A stretch of DNA of 64,000 bases. Origin: Pagrus major. Taxonomy: Eukaryota > Chordata > Actinopteri > Spariformes > Sparidae. Location: positions 20,158,613-20,222,612 of the forward strand of contig NC_133223.1 of assembly GCF_040436345.1 (NCBI RefSeq), written 5' to 3'. Each line of letters begins with the position of its first letter. Position 1 is the stretch's first letter. The position numbers and the translations under genes are program-made. This document shows positions 34,316 through 45,730 of the stretch, piece after piece. The notes beneath the pieces are model-generated. The model was not told the DNA's origin, made no database searches, and saw only the letters and a program-made list of their open reading frames with translations.

Positions 34316-37300
34316 ATGAATTCTACGTTGATCCTTCTGGGTGTCTTGTTTGGTTTGCTGACGCAGGCGTATGCTCTTCCCGTTAAGGTCGGTATCAAGA
34401 GATTTTCAGGCAAATGCCCCCCCTTTTTTTTTTGACTCCTGTCATGCTTTGCAACCAAAAATGTCTTGTAATGCACCTTTTCATTACAGAATGCTACTGA
34501 AGTGCATGAGGGAAAGGTGAGGTTGAAAAGGAAATTCTCAGGTAAAGTTACTTTTATATGCAACTATGACTTAACCGGTGTTGTATAATATACCTAGAGG
34601 CCACACTTGTGTAAAAGTAAAGATATCATATTAAAAAAGTAAAAAAAAAAAAAGTACAAGTAAAGGTAAACTATTCATATTTACATGTATGCAAACTGTA
34701 CAGTGGGTTGATTGATTATTGGACTTGATTATTGGAAGTATTTTTTTTATCCAATTGCTGATAAAATCCATTTTAAAATGTGCTTCTTTGGCTCTGATGC
34801 TGCATGTAATCTGCAAAGTAACTAGTAGATGAAGTTATCAAATAAATGTAGTGGAGTAAAAGTGCAATACTTTTCCACAAAAAGTGTACTGGTACCCAAA
34901 AACCCACAAAATTGTACTTGAGTGAATGTACTGCACTGTACTTAAAGGAGCACGATGTAGTTTTGGGGAAAAAATTTTAATCAGGAGAGGAAGATCTTCG
35001 TTGACTGGTTTTTGTTATGCCTCAACAAACTAAATAAACAAACAAACTCTTCGTTTTCATGACTGAATAAACTGAATAAACAAAAACATTTCATACCGTT
35101 TTACTTTGTTTATATGTGGCGGACCCTGCCACCTTTCTAGCTTCAAACAGTGTTCTGGGGACCTTATTTTCCTTGTGATCAGCTTGTTTATTCAGTCACG
35201 GACAAAATAAATATTTCAGAGTTTGTAATATTAATACTCACTAATATTGTACATTTTAAAATTCTGAGTTTGAATTTCTTCTCCAAAACTACACCATGCC
35301 CCTTTAAGGATAATTGTGATTTTGGAAAACAGAGCAAGACAATTAAATCTGTCTTTGTTTTTGTGTTCAGATGAAATAACAGACCGCGATCACATGAACG
35401 CGATGGATCAAATCCTGCTGGTCAACAGCAGTAAGTAAACTGTAAATTGAATAAAACTGAACTGATGTGGGGTAACATGTGAGCCCTGGACTCAGTTTAA
35501 TGTTGTTTTCTTTTCTCATCAGAGCTGCGACAACCCAGAGGAATGTCACTGAGAGAGGGAGACATCGCCAGCTCATATATCAGGAGCGCCATCTCCTGCC
35601 CTGGAAATGCCTGTCTGTGGCCCAAATCAATCGATGGATTTGTTTATGTGCCCTACATCCTCTCTCCACTATATGGTATGAATCCACAGATGTAAAGAAG
35701 ACGAGGTGAGTTCAAATCTTTCTGTTTAACACATTTTTTTAAATGTATTTCTGGTAGACGACATGGACAGAATCACCATAGAAAATGGGATGCAAGACAT
35801 CACCTCTGCAACATGTGTTAGATTTATTCGGCGCACTGTTGAAGGCAGCTTCCTTGATATTCAGCCGAGATATGGGTGAGTACGGCTGCTACATGTGGCT
35901 TTTTATACTTCTCCTGTCTTGAAATTGACTGTGTTCAACCCCAAGAAAAGTTGGGATGCTGTTGAAAACATAAATGAAACCGAATTTGAATATTTGCTAA
36001 ACCTCTTTAATATATATACTCGATTGAAAACAGTAAAAAGACAAAATATTTTATGTTTAACTTCATTAACTTCATTGATTTTTGTAAATAGATGTTTATT
36101 TTTTAATTTGATGCCAGCAGCTTGTTACAAAAAAACAGGTTTCATTGATAACAAGTACATTTACTAGTACAACTTTGAGGTGATTCTTCTTTTTACTGCT
36201 CTAAATGTATTTGATAACTTGAGTTAATAGTTACTTTGCAGATTTCACACTGCATCAGAGCCACAGCAGAACATTTATTTATTTATTTTATCAGCAATCG
36301 GATGAAAAGAAACACTGATTCTGATCATTTATCACTGCTGATCTGATAATCACCTACAGTCGGCCAATTATTGGCCAACCCATAGTATACAGTATAAACA
36401 TACATGTAAATATATTTATTGTTTAGTTTTACTTGTACTTTTGATACATTAAAGTACATTTTGATGGGCATTTAATACCACGTTCTTTTACCGAAGTGAT
36501 ATTTCAACATATCTTTTACTCAGTTGTGCGTTTTGGTGACAGTATCATGGTTGTATAAAGGATAAAGGATATTGTATTTTGTTTTCTTACACAGCGTCCC
36601 AACTCTTTCACAATTGGAGTTGTATATGATGTTTGTGCATTGTGATGATGAGTCATGTCATTTCTCTTCTGCACCCCCAAAGCTGCTGGTCGTTTCTGGG
36701 GCAGACCGGAGGAAGTCAGACCCTGTCCCTGCAGACTCCTGGGTGCATGTGGTCAGGAGTCGCTGCCCACGAGTTGATGCACGCCCTCGGCTTTGTGCAC
36801 GAGCAGTCTCGCTCAGACCGGGACCACTTTGTCTCAATTATATGGAAAAACATCATGCCGGGTTAGAATGAACGATCACCTTCCAACATTATGTCACTGC
36901 GTTCGGAAAGCTTTTTTCTTTTTTCTCACTAAATGACTTGTATTTCCTTCATCTTTTTATGTTTTGACAGACCAAATGCACAACTTCAGGAAACAGCTGA
37001 CAAACAATCTCAACAGTCCGTATGACTACGGCTCCGTCATGCATTACGGAAGGTGAGCAGCTCTTTGAGGCAACGTAATTATAGCTTTTGTTGCTGGGGT
37101 CACATTATTATTTACTTTACATGTCTTTCATCCAGATATGCCTTCTCTGAAGACGGCGGACCAACAATAATCCCCAAACCTGATCCTTACATACCCATTG
37201 GCCAGCGAGATGGACCCAGTTTGCTGGATCTTCATAAAATCAATGTCCTGTATAACTGTGGTAGGTGAACTTACAGATATACTGACTGAAAAAAAAACAA

Positions 37301-37369
37301 CTTGATCTGACGCTCAGAATGACTGATGACCTTTTCTCTTTACTCCCAACTACAGGTGCCAACGAGTAA
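34316..37369 (+). CDS. astacin metalloprotease, six-cysteine type (C6AST/hatching-enzyme-like)
   Basis: Exons: 34316-34387, 34490-34541, 35371-35430, 35523-35675, 35758-35875, 36683-36861, 36971-37052, 37136-37260, 37356-37369; 284 residues. The signal peptide is about 1-20 (ending QAYA) with a propeptide containing dibasic LKRKFS and the aspartate switch REGD (Asp75). The mature protease has the CPGNACLW cysteine pair, zinc motif HELMHALGFVHE (His181, His185, His191, Glu182) and a normal Met-turn SVMHYG with Tyr237. Exons 5-8 (118, 179, 82 and 125 bases) are identical in length to those of the paralog at 31535, proving tandem duplication. Introns 2 and 5 are enlarged by repeats. Known relatives digest the egg envelope or act as secreted proteases; the substrate here is unknown. 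All catalytic residues are present. Confidence 0.92.
34608..34941. mobile_element. repeat family C ('GTAAAAGTA'), in astacin 2 intron 2
   Basis: Contains AAGTACAAGTAAAGGTAAAC, TGATGCTGCATGTAATCTGC, TAGTGGAGTAAAAGTGCAAT and AGTGAATGTACTGCACTGTA, the order of a widespread fish non-autonomous element. No coding capacity. Confidence 0.5.
34942..35308. mobile_element. MITE family A, full copy in astacin 2 intron 2
   Basis: TTAAAGGAGCACGATGTAGT at the left and CTACACCATGCCCCTTTAA at the right form inverted repeats about 367 bases apart. It abuts the family C element directly. Confidence 0.75.
36160..36510. mobile_element. repeat family C, in astacin 2 intron 5
   Basis: Family C sequence in the reverse orientation (TAGTTACTTTGCAGATTTCA, TTTTACTTGTACTTTTGATA). 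With other repeats it accounts for the 807-base intron 35876-36682; the paralogous intron is only 144 bases. Confidence 0.5.
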
Positions 37370-37707
37370 CTGGATCTGGAGTGTTACATTCTGGAAAATG
37401 GTTAATTATAACGTCTGGTCTTCAGTAGATTAGATGGTCAACTCTCTTTAGTTTTCCTCTATAGGCATTTTAAATTATTGTCACAACTTCAAGGCTGTAC
37501 TGTGTTCGGTCACTTCTGAGCACTATCTACTAATCTGTGATAAAGGTGTCAAAAGGTGCAGATAAAGGGGCGAGTAAGAATTGAAAGCTGCTTTTCTTTA
37601 ATATAACTCAAGTTTGAAATGGCTGCTGCTCCTCGTTAGATCACTGCATCCAATCTCTGAATCATTTTGTTCCCATGTCTGCCTCCTTCTCCGCTTCTGC
37701 TCACTTT

Positions 37708-37713
37708 AATAAA
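37708..37713 (+). terminator. polyadenylation signal of astacin gene 2
   Basis: AATAAA, 339 bases after the stop codon; no earlier canonical hexamer was seen. Confidence 0.6.
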
Positions 37714-38104
37714 AGAAAATGCAACAGTAGAAGTAATTGTTTCCTTGTGTTTGTTACACAGCGGTACGTGGACCTCCTCATACTGTTTTCAGGTGGACTA
37801 TCCTTTTCTGTTTGGATCTGTATGAAAAATGACAGATCCCTTTACATATGATTACCCATGTGGGACGGATAATGGATGTGTCTCCATGGGGGGAAACAAA
37901 AGCAAGGTTTGTTTGTACCACTGGTCTTTGAGGTGCTTTCTTGCCCTGCCACCTTACAACCCAGTGAGCAGCAATTACAGGACTTTACACTGAACTTACT
38001 CTAACACTAAAATAAACAGCCACATCTTACCTCCAGGTATCATTACAGGCTCTAAACTGCTTAAGTAAGGCTGCAATTGAAGATGATGGAGGTGCTGACG
38101 GTGT

Positions 38105-38640
38105 GAACAGTGGTGGAAGATGAATCTAAGTGCATTTATTCAACTACTTAAAGTTGGTAAGGTCCACAAAACACTGTTTGTTTATATGTGGCGGACCCTG
38201 ACACCCTTCAAACTACAAAGTTAAACAGTTTTATTATCCAGTAATGAAAACAAATCGAGTTTGTTTCGGCATGAAAATCAGTCAATGAAGATCTTTCTGC
38301 TCTGATTAGAATATCTTCTCCAAAACTACATAGTGAACCTTTAACTCCAGATTCGTTTCTGCCAATTTTACTCGATTATTTTCATTTTATGCAACTTTAA
38401 ACTTCTACTCGATTAGATTTCAGAGACAAATATCATACTTTTACCCCACTACATGTGTCTGACAGCTGTAGTTACTCTTGACTTGTCGGATTGCAAGTTT
38501 TTGCACCTTTCCAGTCCAGCGAAAAGCCACGTATCTTGAAAAGGTGATGATTTAAATGCAAGTTTACCTGATACCTTCATGGGTTGAGATATTCTTCTAC
38601 TTCTTAAGCTCGATAAAACCATTTCAAAAACCCTCATGGA
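38105..38640. mobile_element. repeat family C interrupted by a MITE
   Basis: GTGGTGGAAGATGAATCTAA at the left and TACTCGATTAGATTTCAGAG, TACCCCACTACATGTGTCTG at the right belong to one family C element split by the insertion at 38156-38344. Confidence 0.5.
38156..38344. mobile_element. MITE family A, truncated copy nested in family C
   Basis: TATGTGGCGGACCCTGACAC and TCTCCAAAACTACATAGTGA match the copies at 14372 and 34942. Confidence 0.65.
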
Positions 38641-38779
38641 TAAACTGGAAAATGCATCGTCTCAAGGCTGTAAACAGGCTGTTTCTCTGAACTCATGAAA
38701 GGTTGACTTATGATGATTTAACAGAATACAATGCATAGATTTAACCACCCAACAGTGTGTAAAGTAGTTTAAATAAGCT

Positions 38780-39102
38780 TGACCTGAGATATCTTCAGCA
38801 ACTTTCCTTTAATGCATCTCAGACTGTTGCTGCTGCAGCTGCTTTCATTTTGTCTTGAGGAGTGCTTCGAGAATCATTCAGGAATCTAGAGTAACTCAGA
38901 AGTTTGTTATTATGATCACCATGTGCCCCCCCAGCACCATGCTCTCCCAGTATATCTATACCCAGTGAAGGCTTGAGGGAGGGGGAGCTGTCAGCGTCCA
39001 CAGCTGCTGCTGCTGCTGCACACTGACACCTTAGCATAGACACAAATGCTGTAGTTAGCTTGTAGCTAGCTGGCATAAAAATCTATCACTTTAAACGTAG
39101 AA
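38780..39102 (+). promoter_or_regulatory. tra2b promoter and 5' UTR region
   Basis: Precedes the tra2b ATG. It contains CAG/CTG-rich runs on both sides (38825-38840 and 39002-39020) and no obvious TATA box, in keeping with a broadly expressed gene. The start site cannot be fixed by eye. Confidence 0.4.
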
Positions 39103-42100
39103 ATGAGTGATAGCGGCAAAGGTTACGGCGAGCGGGTACGTTTGAGCTTTGTGCATGTTTTGATATAATTAAATTTTTAGTGAGCTAACGTAGAAGTGAT
39201 TTGGCGACATGGAACAGGAATGCTAACGCTAACAGTGGTGTTAGCTGAAGCTGGGTAGCTAACGTTAGCACTGGAAATCAGTTACTGGATTTTCATTTGG
39301 CGGTTAATTCATAAAACATTAAAATGTCGTCTAAAATCTTGATTCGCTATTATTTGATCACTTAAAATGAGCCTCATGCAGTCTAAGCTAAATAAAGTAT
39401 CATCATCTGCTAAGGCCTCAGGTAGCTAGCTGACTGATGCTAGCTAGGCCTCAGGCCTTGACTACGAAAAAATGCATTGCAGAGACTGAAGTCGATGCTA
39501 ACTTTAACCACCCAGCTTGCAAACACAGTAATTAAAACCCAGACATGTTAATAATGAATATTAATTTTTGGATGTGTATTTTTGTGCATTTATCATCATT
39601 ATTTAGCTTTTAAAAGCAGTCAGACATGTTAAACACCTTGAATGTAATATAACAGACTGTGTGCAGAAATCTTAAGGAAAGTCGTTTCTTTGTCGACATT
39701 AGGTTATCTTATTGTTTAAGGTGTCACATTTTTAATTTAGTAATTGTAAAAAAAAAAAGAAAAAGAAAAAGTAATAAGCTGCATATGGACACATTATGCA
39801 CATTAGACCAGCTCATGATTGTGTGAATGATGTGACTTTACATTGATCTAAGTGTCATCATGACTCCTCATGCTGGGCGCAGTGATTTGTGTCAGTCAAG
39901 TGACAGTATGGTGTTAAACACTATAACCACAGAAATTCACCACAAACGGCCTCAAGATGTCTTCTTCGTTTGCATCAACTTGCACTTTAGCCTTATACCT
40001 TGCCAACATAGTGATATTACACAGCAGGTAGCAGTACGCCATGTTAACATGTTAGATCCAGACCCTCTGTTAGTGGGCTGAGCAGCGTGCACATTTTATA
40101 AAACAGAACAGTACAATCCCATTTTACTGTTCTTTGCAAGTTTAGATGCAGCCTGCACAGCACAGTACTGTCTCACATGTCTGTGCATTCTGACCTGCTG
40201 CTGTCTTCTCAGTGTTTTAATGATTCACAGGCTCAGGAGGAGGATATGTAAAAGGGCAAAGACATATTTGTTTTAGTTAATGTCTGAGAACAGATTGGTT
40301 TGGAGCAACACATTCGAGGACACTGCAACAATTCAGAACAAAGGGGAGAGTGTCTAGTGAGCACATGTTTCTATATAGACACTGTTGACAGTTGACTATC
40401 AGTATGCACAGACTGGCTTAACAACATTTTTTGCAAACCGGCTTCAGAGTGCTCATCCAAAACAAATGTCTCGTGGTTGCATCGCCCCGAGCGACAGCCT
40501 TCCTCGTCATGATTTAGTTGATCATAGTGGAGTGTATGGAGGCAGTTTGTCTAATGGATCAGAGTAAAACTGCATCTAGTATACACTACTCACATTTAGT
40601 CAGGGATATTGGTACGTGGGTGCATATATGCATGTGTATGGATGTGCAATAAAAGTCAAATGAAACGTGTCGCATGAAAACACAAAATAAAAGTTTACAT
40701 GTCACAGAATAAACAATCAAGTGAAACACTATAATATCCCTAACTGATTTTGAACAGTGTATATGGAGGCAGTTTGCTGAATAGATTAGAGTAAAACTGC
40801 ATCTTATGATCAATCAAAACATTTTGGAAAATTCGGATTTCACATATCTGACACCCATCACTTTTTAAAATGAGATAAACCATTAAACTAGTATAAATGT
40901 TTGCATGTGTGATTATCAGGATTATATCCCAAGGTTTCATTTCATGCAAGTCAATGCAAATGAGTGGCAGAGGCATCTTGAGGTCATTTTATCTACTTTT
41001 TGTCAAGATTCATGGCATTTAAATTAATCTTGAGTAGGCATATTCACATTCAGTGTTTTGATATACACTTTCATGCCTTAGAGGCCACTTAACAGAAATT
41101 ATGTCAACAGGCCTCTTAAAAGAAGGAAAACGGCGTATAAAAAATGAATAGTATTCATATAATCATAGCTCATATTATTCTTTACTGTCTTGAGAATGTG
41201 TGAAGGATAATATTGTTCGTTCTAGATGAGTGTGTGTTCATCTATTTTAAAGATTTGGCAGCAGTTTTCAAAATTAATACGCCTTCCTTTATTAATGTTC
41301 ACATCTAAGATGCTTCGTACGATCCAAACCGAAAGTGGCCGATAGGACATAACAGTGAATCTTAAACCACTGAAAGTGAAATATTTATAGAACTAACATT
41401 TAAGATTTGTATTATGTTTTCTTAAACATTCCCATGCATGTCATAAGATCGTAATAACACATTAAAATTGAATGAGGGTGCAGTTTCAATTGTAGTCATA
41501 TATTCTTCATCCTTTTCTTTTTCATAAAGGTTAAGGTTGGACGAAGAAAAAACGGAAGAAGTCTCATGTCTGCTTTATTTTCAATAATATGAAGCTCAGA
41601 TGTGTGAAGCTGAAATTGTTGAATGCATGCTAAAACATGAGGAGGGAAGAAGTATGGGCAGTGTGTGAGATGGGGGAAGTAAGAAGAAGTAAGACAATTG
41701 AAGAAAGAAGAATGTGTGAAGTAATGAAGTTACAGAAATGAAGTTAAGGAAGTAATCTGGATAAGGTCACTGCGCTAAGTAACTTTCTGGTTTGTCAAAT
41801 GCGTGCATGTTCTTGTCATTGAATACAACATACACATTAGATTAAATCATTACAATTTGTACACACCTTGTTTCTTTCATCATGTTGAAATTAACGTATA
41901 TTGATAAATGTAATCCTCATATTGATCTCATATAACCTACATTCCTAATCCACAAAGCTCAATTTTATTCTGTACTTTTCACAGGATAGTTTTAATTCCT
42001 CACTACATATTACACTACATTACTTTGCAAATTTCTCACTTTGATCTCCGACTAGTGCTGTTAAGAAGTGTGTTGGTGTGTGTGGTTCGTTCAGGAGTCT

Positions 42101-44956
42101 CGCTCTGCATCCAGGAGCGCGAGTCCACGCGACTCAGGGAAGTCAGCGAGCCGCTCTCCGGCTCGCTCGCCTGCCCGCTCAAAAGATGGCTCCCGTCACT
42201 CCCGCTCTAAATCTCGGTCTCGGTCCAGGTCAAAATCTGGGTGAGTGACAGTTTGTTTGGAGTTGCAGTGGGTTGATAAACCTCTTTGCCAGTCTGTCTT
42301 TTGAAGCAGTTAAATGTTGAATGTTTCTGTCTACACAGGTCCCATTCCCACCGCGGCTCACGCAGGCACTACAGCCGATCTCGGTCCCGCTCGAGGTCCT
42401 ATCGTCGCCGATCTCACAGTAGGTCCTACAGTGGAGAGCGCCGGCGCAGGAGCCACAGCCGCTCACCCATGTCCAACCGCCGCAGGCACATTGGCAACCG
42501 GGTAGGAGTTCAATTACTCCTGTAACAACAATACTGTGTTCTTCCTGCATTAAAACTGAATGTATTTATCTTTAAAAATACACCTTTTTGTTTTGACTAT
42601 GAAGGACTCTTCCAATGGTTTATTACATCTGCAGGCTAATCCAGACCCAAACTGTTGCCTGGGAGTGTTTGGCCTGAGCTTGTACACCACAGAGAGAGAT
42701 CTTAGGGAAGTCTTTTCTAAATACGGCCCCCTGTCGGATGTCTCGATTGTGTATGACCAGCAGTCGAGGCGATCCAGGGGCTTTGCTTTCGTTTACTTTG
42801 AGAACAAAGATGACGCTAAAGAGGTATGAGAATATGAGTTGACAAACCTGTTCTTGGAGTGTTTCCTGGGTCTGAGGAGGTCATTTATTTAAATGGTTGT
42901 TCACTGGCAGGCAAAAGAACGAGCCAACGGCATGGAGCTGGACGGACGAAGGATCAGGGTGGACTTCTCCATCACAAAAAGACCTCACACCCCAACCCCT
43001 GGAATCTACATGGGCCGGCCCACGTAGTAAGCTGATTTATAACGTATGATCTTTGTGTGTGTGTGTGTGTGTGTGTGTTTTGTAGTTACAGTTTTTGATT
43101 TAACCCATCAAAGGGGAGAGTGCACCTCTTTCAAATAGATGGCCTTATTGGACAATCAGGTCAAATGCCCATTAGGAGCAAATACTCTCCTCAGTTATTT
43201 GGAAAGCAAGTTTTTAAAACAGCTACCCAAGTTTGACAATTTAATTCAATCAATAGTCGATCTCTTGAGAACATGGACGACAAAATCATCCAATTTGTTT
43301 CCGGGGGAAAAGGTTCACTTCAGTTGGGTGCGACATAGAGCTACGTGGTGTACTGATAATCATTTGGTTTGAGACAAAAAACATTTGTAGTTTGCGTCTG
43401 ACTCTCTCTCCGCCCAACCCTGCCTCACTCACAAGTTCTGCTGCAACACTGAGGGAGACTCAGCAACACTACTCTATTTTAATCAGTCTGTTAATTAGTC
43501 TACAGTGCGACATGGGCCTATATGTAGCATGCGCTAGGCAAAAATCTGTGCCAGGAATGAAATTGGCACCCGTGCAATACAGCGTTGCACCGCACTATGT
43601 GTGAGACTGTCGCTTGTTTGTGTGAGGTGAATCACAGTACATATTTCAGCTACAGAGTAGTTGTACTCTGTTGTGTTACAGTAAGACAGCGCCTGCATGC
43701 AGCACAGTGAAAATACAGATAATTTATACACGAGATGATATAACGCAAACAGTTACCATCAAATAGCTTTATTGGCACGACATAACAAAATACAGTATCG
43801 CCAAAACAGTACTGATAATGGATGATAAGTACAACATAAAGAAATCTTTAAACATTTACTGTGTGTGTGTGTTTCTATTTATACATTTTGAACAGTGTAC
43901 TGAACTTAAACAGCACCAAACTATCCCATCTATATCGTCCAGGCCCAGCGCCACCAGATCGTACGAGTCACCAGCTGTAACATCACAAAAGCAGTGTTTG
44001 GTCATTCTGAATGTTTGGTTTTGAAGTAATCCAAAAGTTTTCCCATTAGATTACATTTTTTGTGTTACGAATTACAAAGATTGCCATGTATGTTGTATTC
44101 GGTTACTGATTAATCCGACCCAACTCTGCACAAAATTGACAAAAAACTGGTGTGAAGGTGGAAACTTATGGAGCATCTGTCCATCATTGGTAACTTAATT
44201 CAGCTCTGGGTGCTGTAATTCACTTCAAGTTAAATGACCAAGTCAGCTGGAAAAGCATGAATAAAATAGTAAAACATTTAATTTCGAGGCACTTTCAAAG
44301 CACTTAATGACATCTTACAGGAGCAGGTTAGAATTGTAGCTGTGTATTTAACAAAACGGTATCATCAGATAGAAACTTCCAGGTGTGTGAGTTCGTGGAG
44401 CTCAGAGCTCAGTCAGTCAGTAAATTGAGTTGTCTTTTTAAATTGGATTGCAATTGTAAAAAAATACATTAAAACGTAATTGTAAATCTAATGAAGTAGG
44501 AAACACAAACCAAATCTCATCTTCATATTCTCTGTTGTGTAGTGGTGGAGGTGGTCCCAGTGGTCCTCGACGCTATTCACGCGACTACGACCGTGGATAT
44601 GACCGCGGATACGACAGAGGCGGCTACGATCGCTATGATGACAGAGACTACTACAGATCATACAGGTGAGTGTGTCAATATTTTCTTAGTATTCCTGCAG
44701 ATTATCATTGGGGAAGTGTTTGGCTTACTATTTGAAAACCCTCTGAAGTAAATTCAAAGTTAATTCTGTCTCGTTTCAGAAGGCGATCTCCTTCACCATA
44801 TTACCGAGGGGCTTACAGGTCTCGGTCCAGGTCACGATCGTATTCTCCCCGTGAGTTCTTCTCTTAAATCAGCAAGTGTTAATAAGGCATTCAACAGGGT
44901 GATCTATGTCTGGGTCGGTCTAATGATGTTGTTTTTGTTTCACAGGTCGTTACTGA
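39103..44956 (+). CDS. tra2b: transformer-2 beta splicing regulator, complete
   Basis: Exons: 39103-39135, 42095-42240, 42339-42501, 42635-42823, 42911-43026, 44543-44665, 44780-44850, 44946-44956; 283 residues (human 288). Order: start [11 protein letters not shown], first RS domain (about 12-112), one RRM (about 119-193) with RNP2 LGVFGL and RNP1 RGFAFVYF (162-169), the linker [17 protein letters not shown], a Gly/Tyr/Arg-rich segment (YDRGYDRG repeats) and a short second RS domain ending [19 protein letters not shown] and [15 protein letters not shown] favour tra2b over tra2a. Family knowledge: a nuclear SR-like protein that binds GAA-rich exonic enhancers and activates exon inclusion. Intron 1 carries a GAA-rich poison exon, so autoregulation is expected. 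Neighbour igf2bp2 agrees with the human TRA2B locus. Confidence 0.96.
41530..41778 (+). other. tra2b autoregulatory poison exon (candidate)
   Basis: A strong acceptor (TTCATCCTTTTCTTTTTCATAAAG) opens a purine-rich stretch with many GAAG, AGAAGAAG and GGAAG units, ending at a possible donor AA|GTAACT (41779) or AAG|GTCACT (41766). Spliced after exon 1 in phase 0 it reads 20 codons and then TGA at 41590-41592. Human TRA2B has such a GAA-rich, ultraconserved, premature-stop exon in the same intron, bound by its own protein. Borders are estimates. Confidence 0.7.
43027..44542. other. tra2b intron 5, with repeats
   Basis: Holds a short TG microsatellite (43053-43078) and, at 43987-44130, GAAGTAATCCAAAAG and TTACTGATTAATCCGACCCA of the 'GTAATC' repeat family. 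No additional exon recognised. Confidence 0.5.
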
Positions 44957-45234
44957 GCGTTGCTGTCGACCCTATCCTCTTTCCAAGCACACACGGGAAA
45001 TGTTTCTGAGTGGTATGAGTGATTTCAGAATAGATCTTCATTTTTCTGTTTGCTATCGTTCATGAGCAGTAGATGTAAACCGAGCACAGGTGTGAAGCTG
45101 TGTCGTTGGCATGATTTAAGTGGTCCTTTCATGTTTATATTTTAAATGTACCGGCAACGTCTGCCATAAATTATATATTGATTTGTTCGTTGTTGTTTTT
45201 TTTGTAAACTGAGTGCAAATCCATCTTTGAACAG

Positions 45235-45240
45235 ATTAAA
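45235..45240 (+). terminator. tra2b polyadenylation signal (variant)
   Basis: ATTAAA 279 bases after the stop codon; the commonest variant hexamer and the first candidate downstream. Confidence 0.5.
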
Positions 45241-45391
45241 AGGAAGATGCATTTTTTCACATTGACTCGTGTCCTTCCTTACAGCACCTACAATACAGAT
45301 GAAGGTGGATTAAAGCCGTCATCGGATCATGTTTTTGGCATTTTTTGCTTTATAGGAAAGTGGACAGCTGGAGAGAGACAGGGAAGGCAGA

Positions 45392-45428
45392 TGAGAGAGA
45401 GAGAGAGAGAGGGAGAGAGAGAGAGAGG
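45392..45428. repeat. (GA)n microsatellite
   Basis: GA run with a few G interruptions, immediately before a family B MITE. Confidence 0.9.
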
Positions 45429-45478
45429 AGGACATGCAGGAAAGAGCCCAGGCAGCTGTGGTAAGGACTCAGCCTCAG

Positions 45479-45730
45479 AGGATAAGTTCACCCAAAAATG
45501 AAATTTCAGTCATTATCTGCTCAGCCTCATGCCGATAGAAAGTCGGGTGACGTTTCGCAGTCCACAAAACATTTCTGGAGCTTCACAGCAAAACAGCATT
45601 GTAGCATTCTCTTAAACAACTGAAGTAGATGGGGACTTACTTTAAAACGTAAAAAACAATAGCATAAAAAGAAACATAAAATGACTCCATGCGGCTCCAT
45701 GTCTCCGGAAGCCCTGAGATCCGACATTAT
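45479..45730. mobile_element. MITE family B, partial copy
   Basis: Starts AGGATAAGTTCACCCAAAAA, then CATTATCTGCTCAGCCTCAT and GTCCACAAAACATTTCTGG. The right inverted end is missing or degraded. Confidence 0.6.

Larger units (their letters stand above)
37714..39000. other. intergenic between astacin 2 and tra2b
   Basis: Mostly repeats: a family C element at 38105-38155 and 38345-38640 with a family A MITE inside it. The remaining sequence has no recognisable exon. The right end is the tra2b promoter. Confidence 0.5.
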
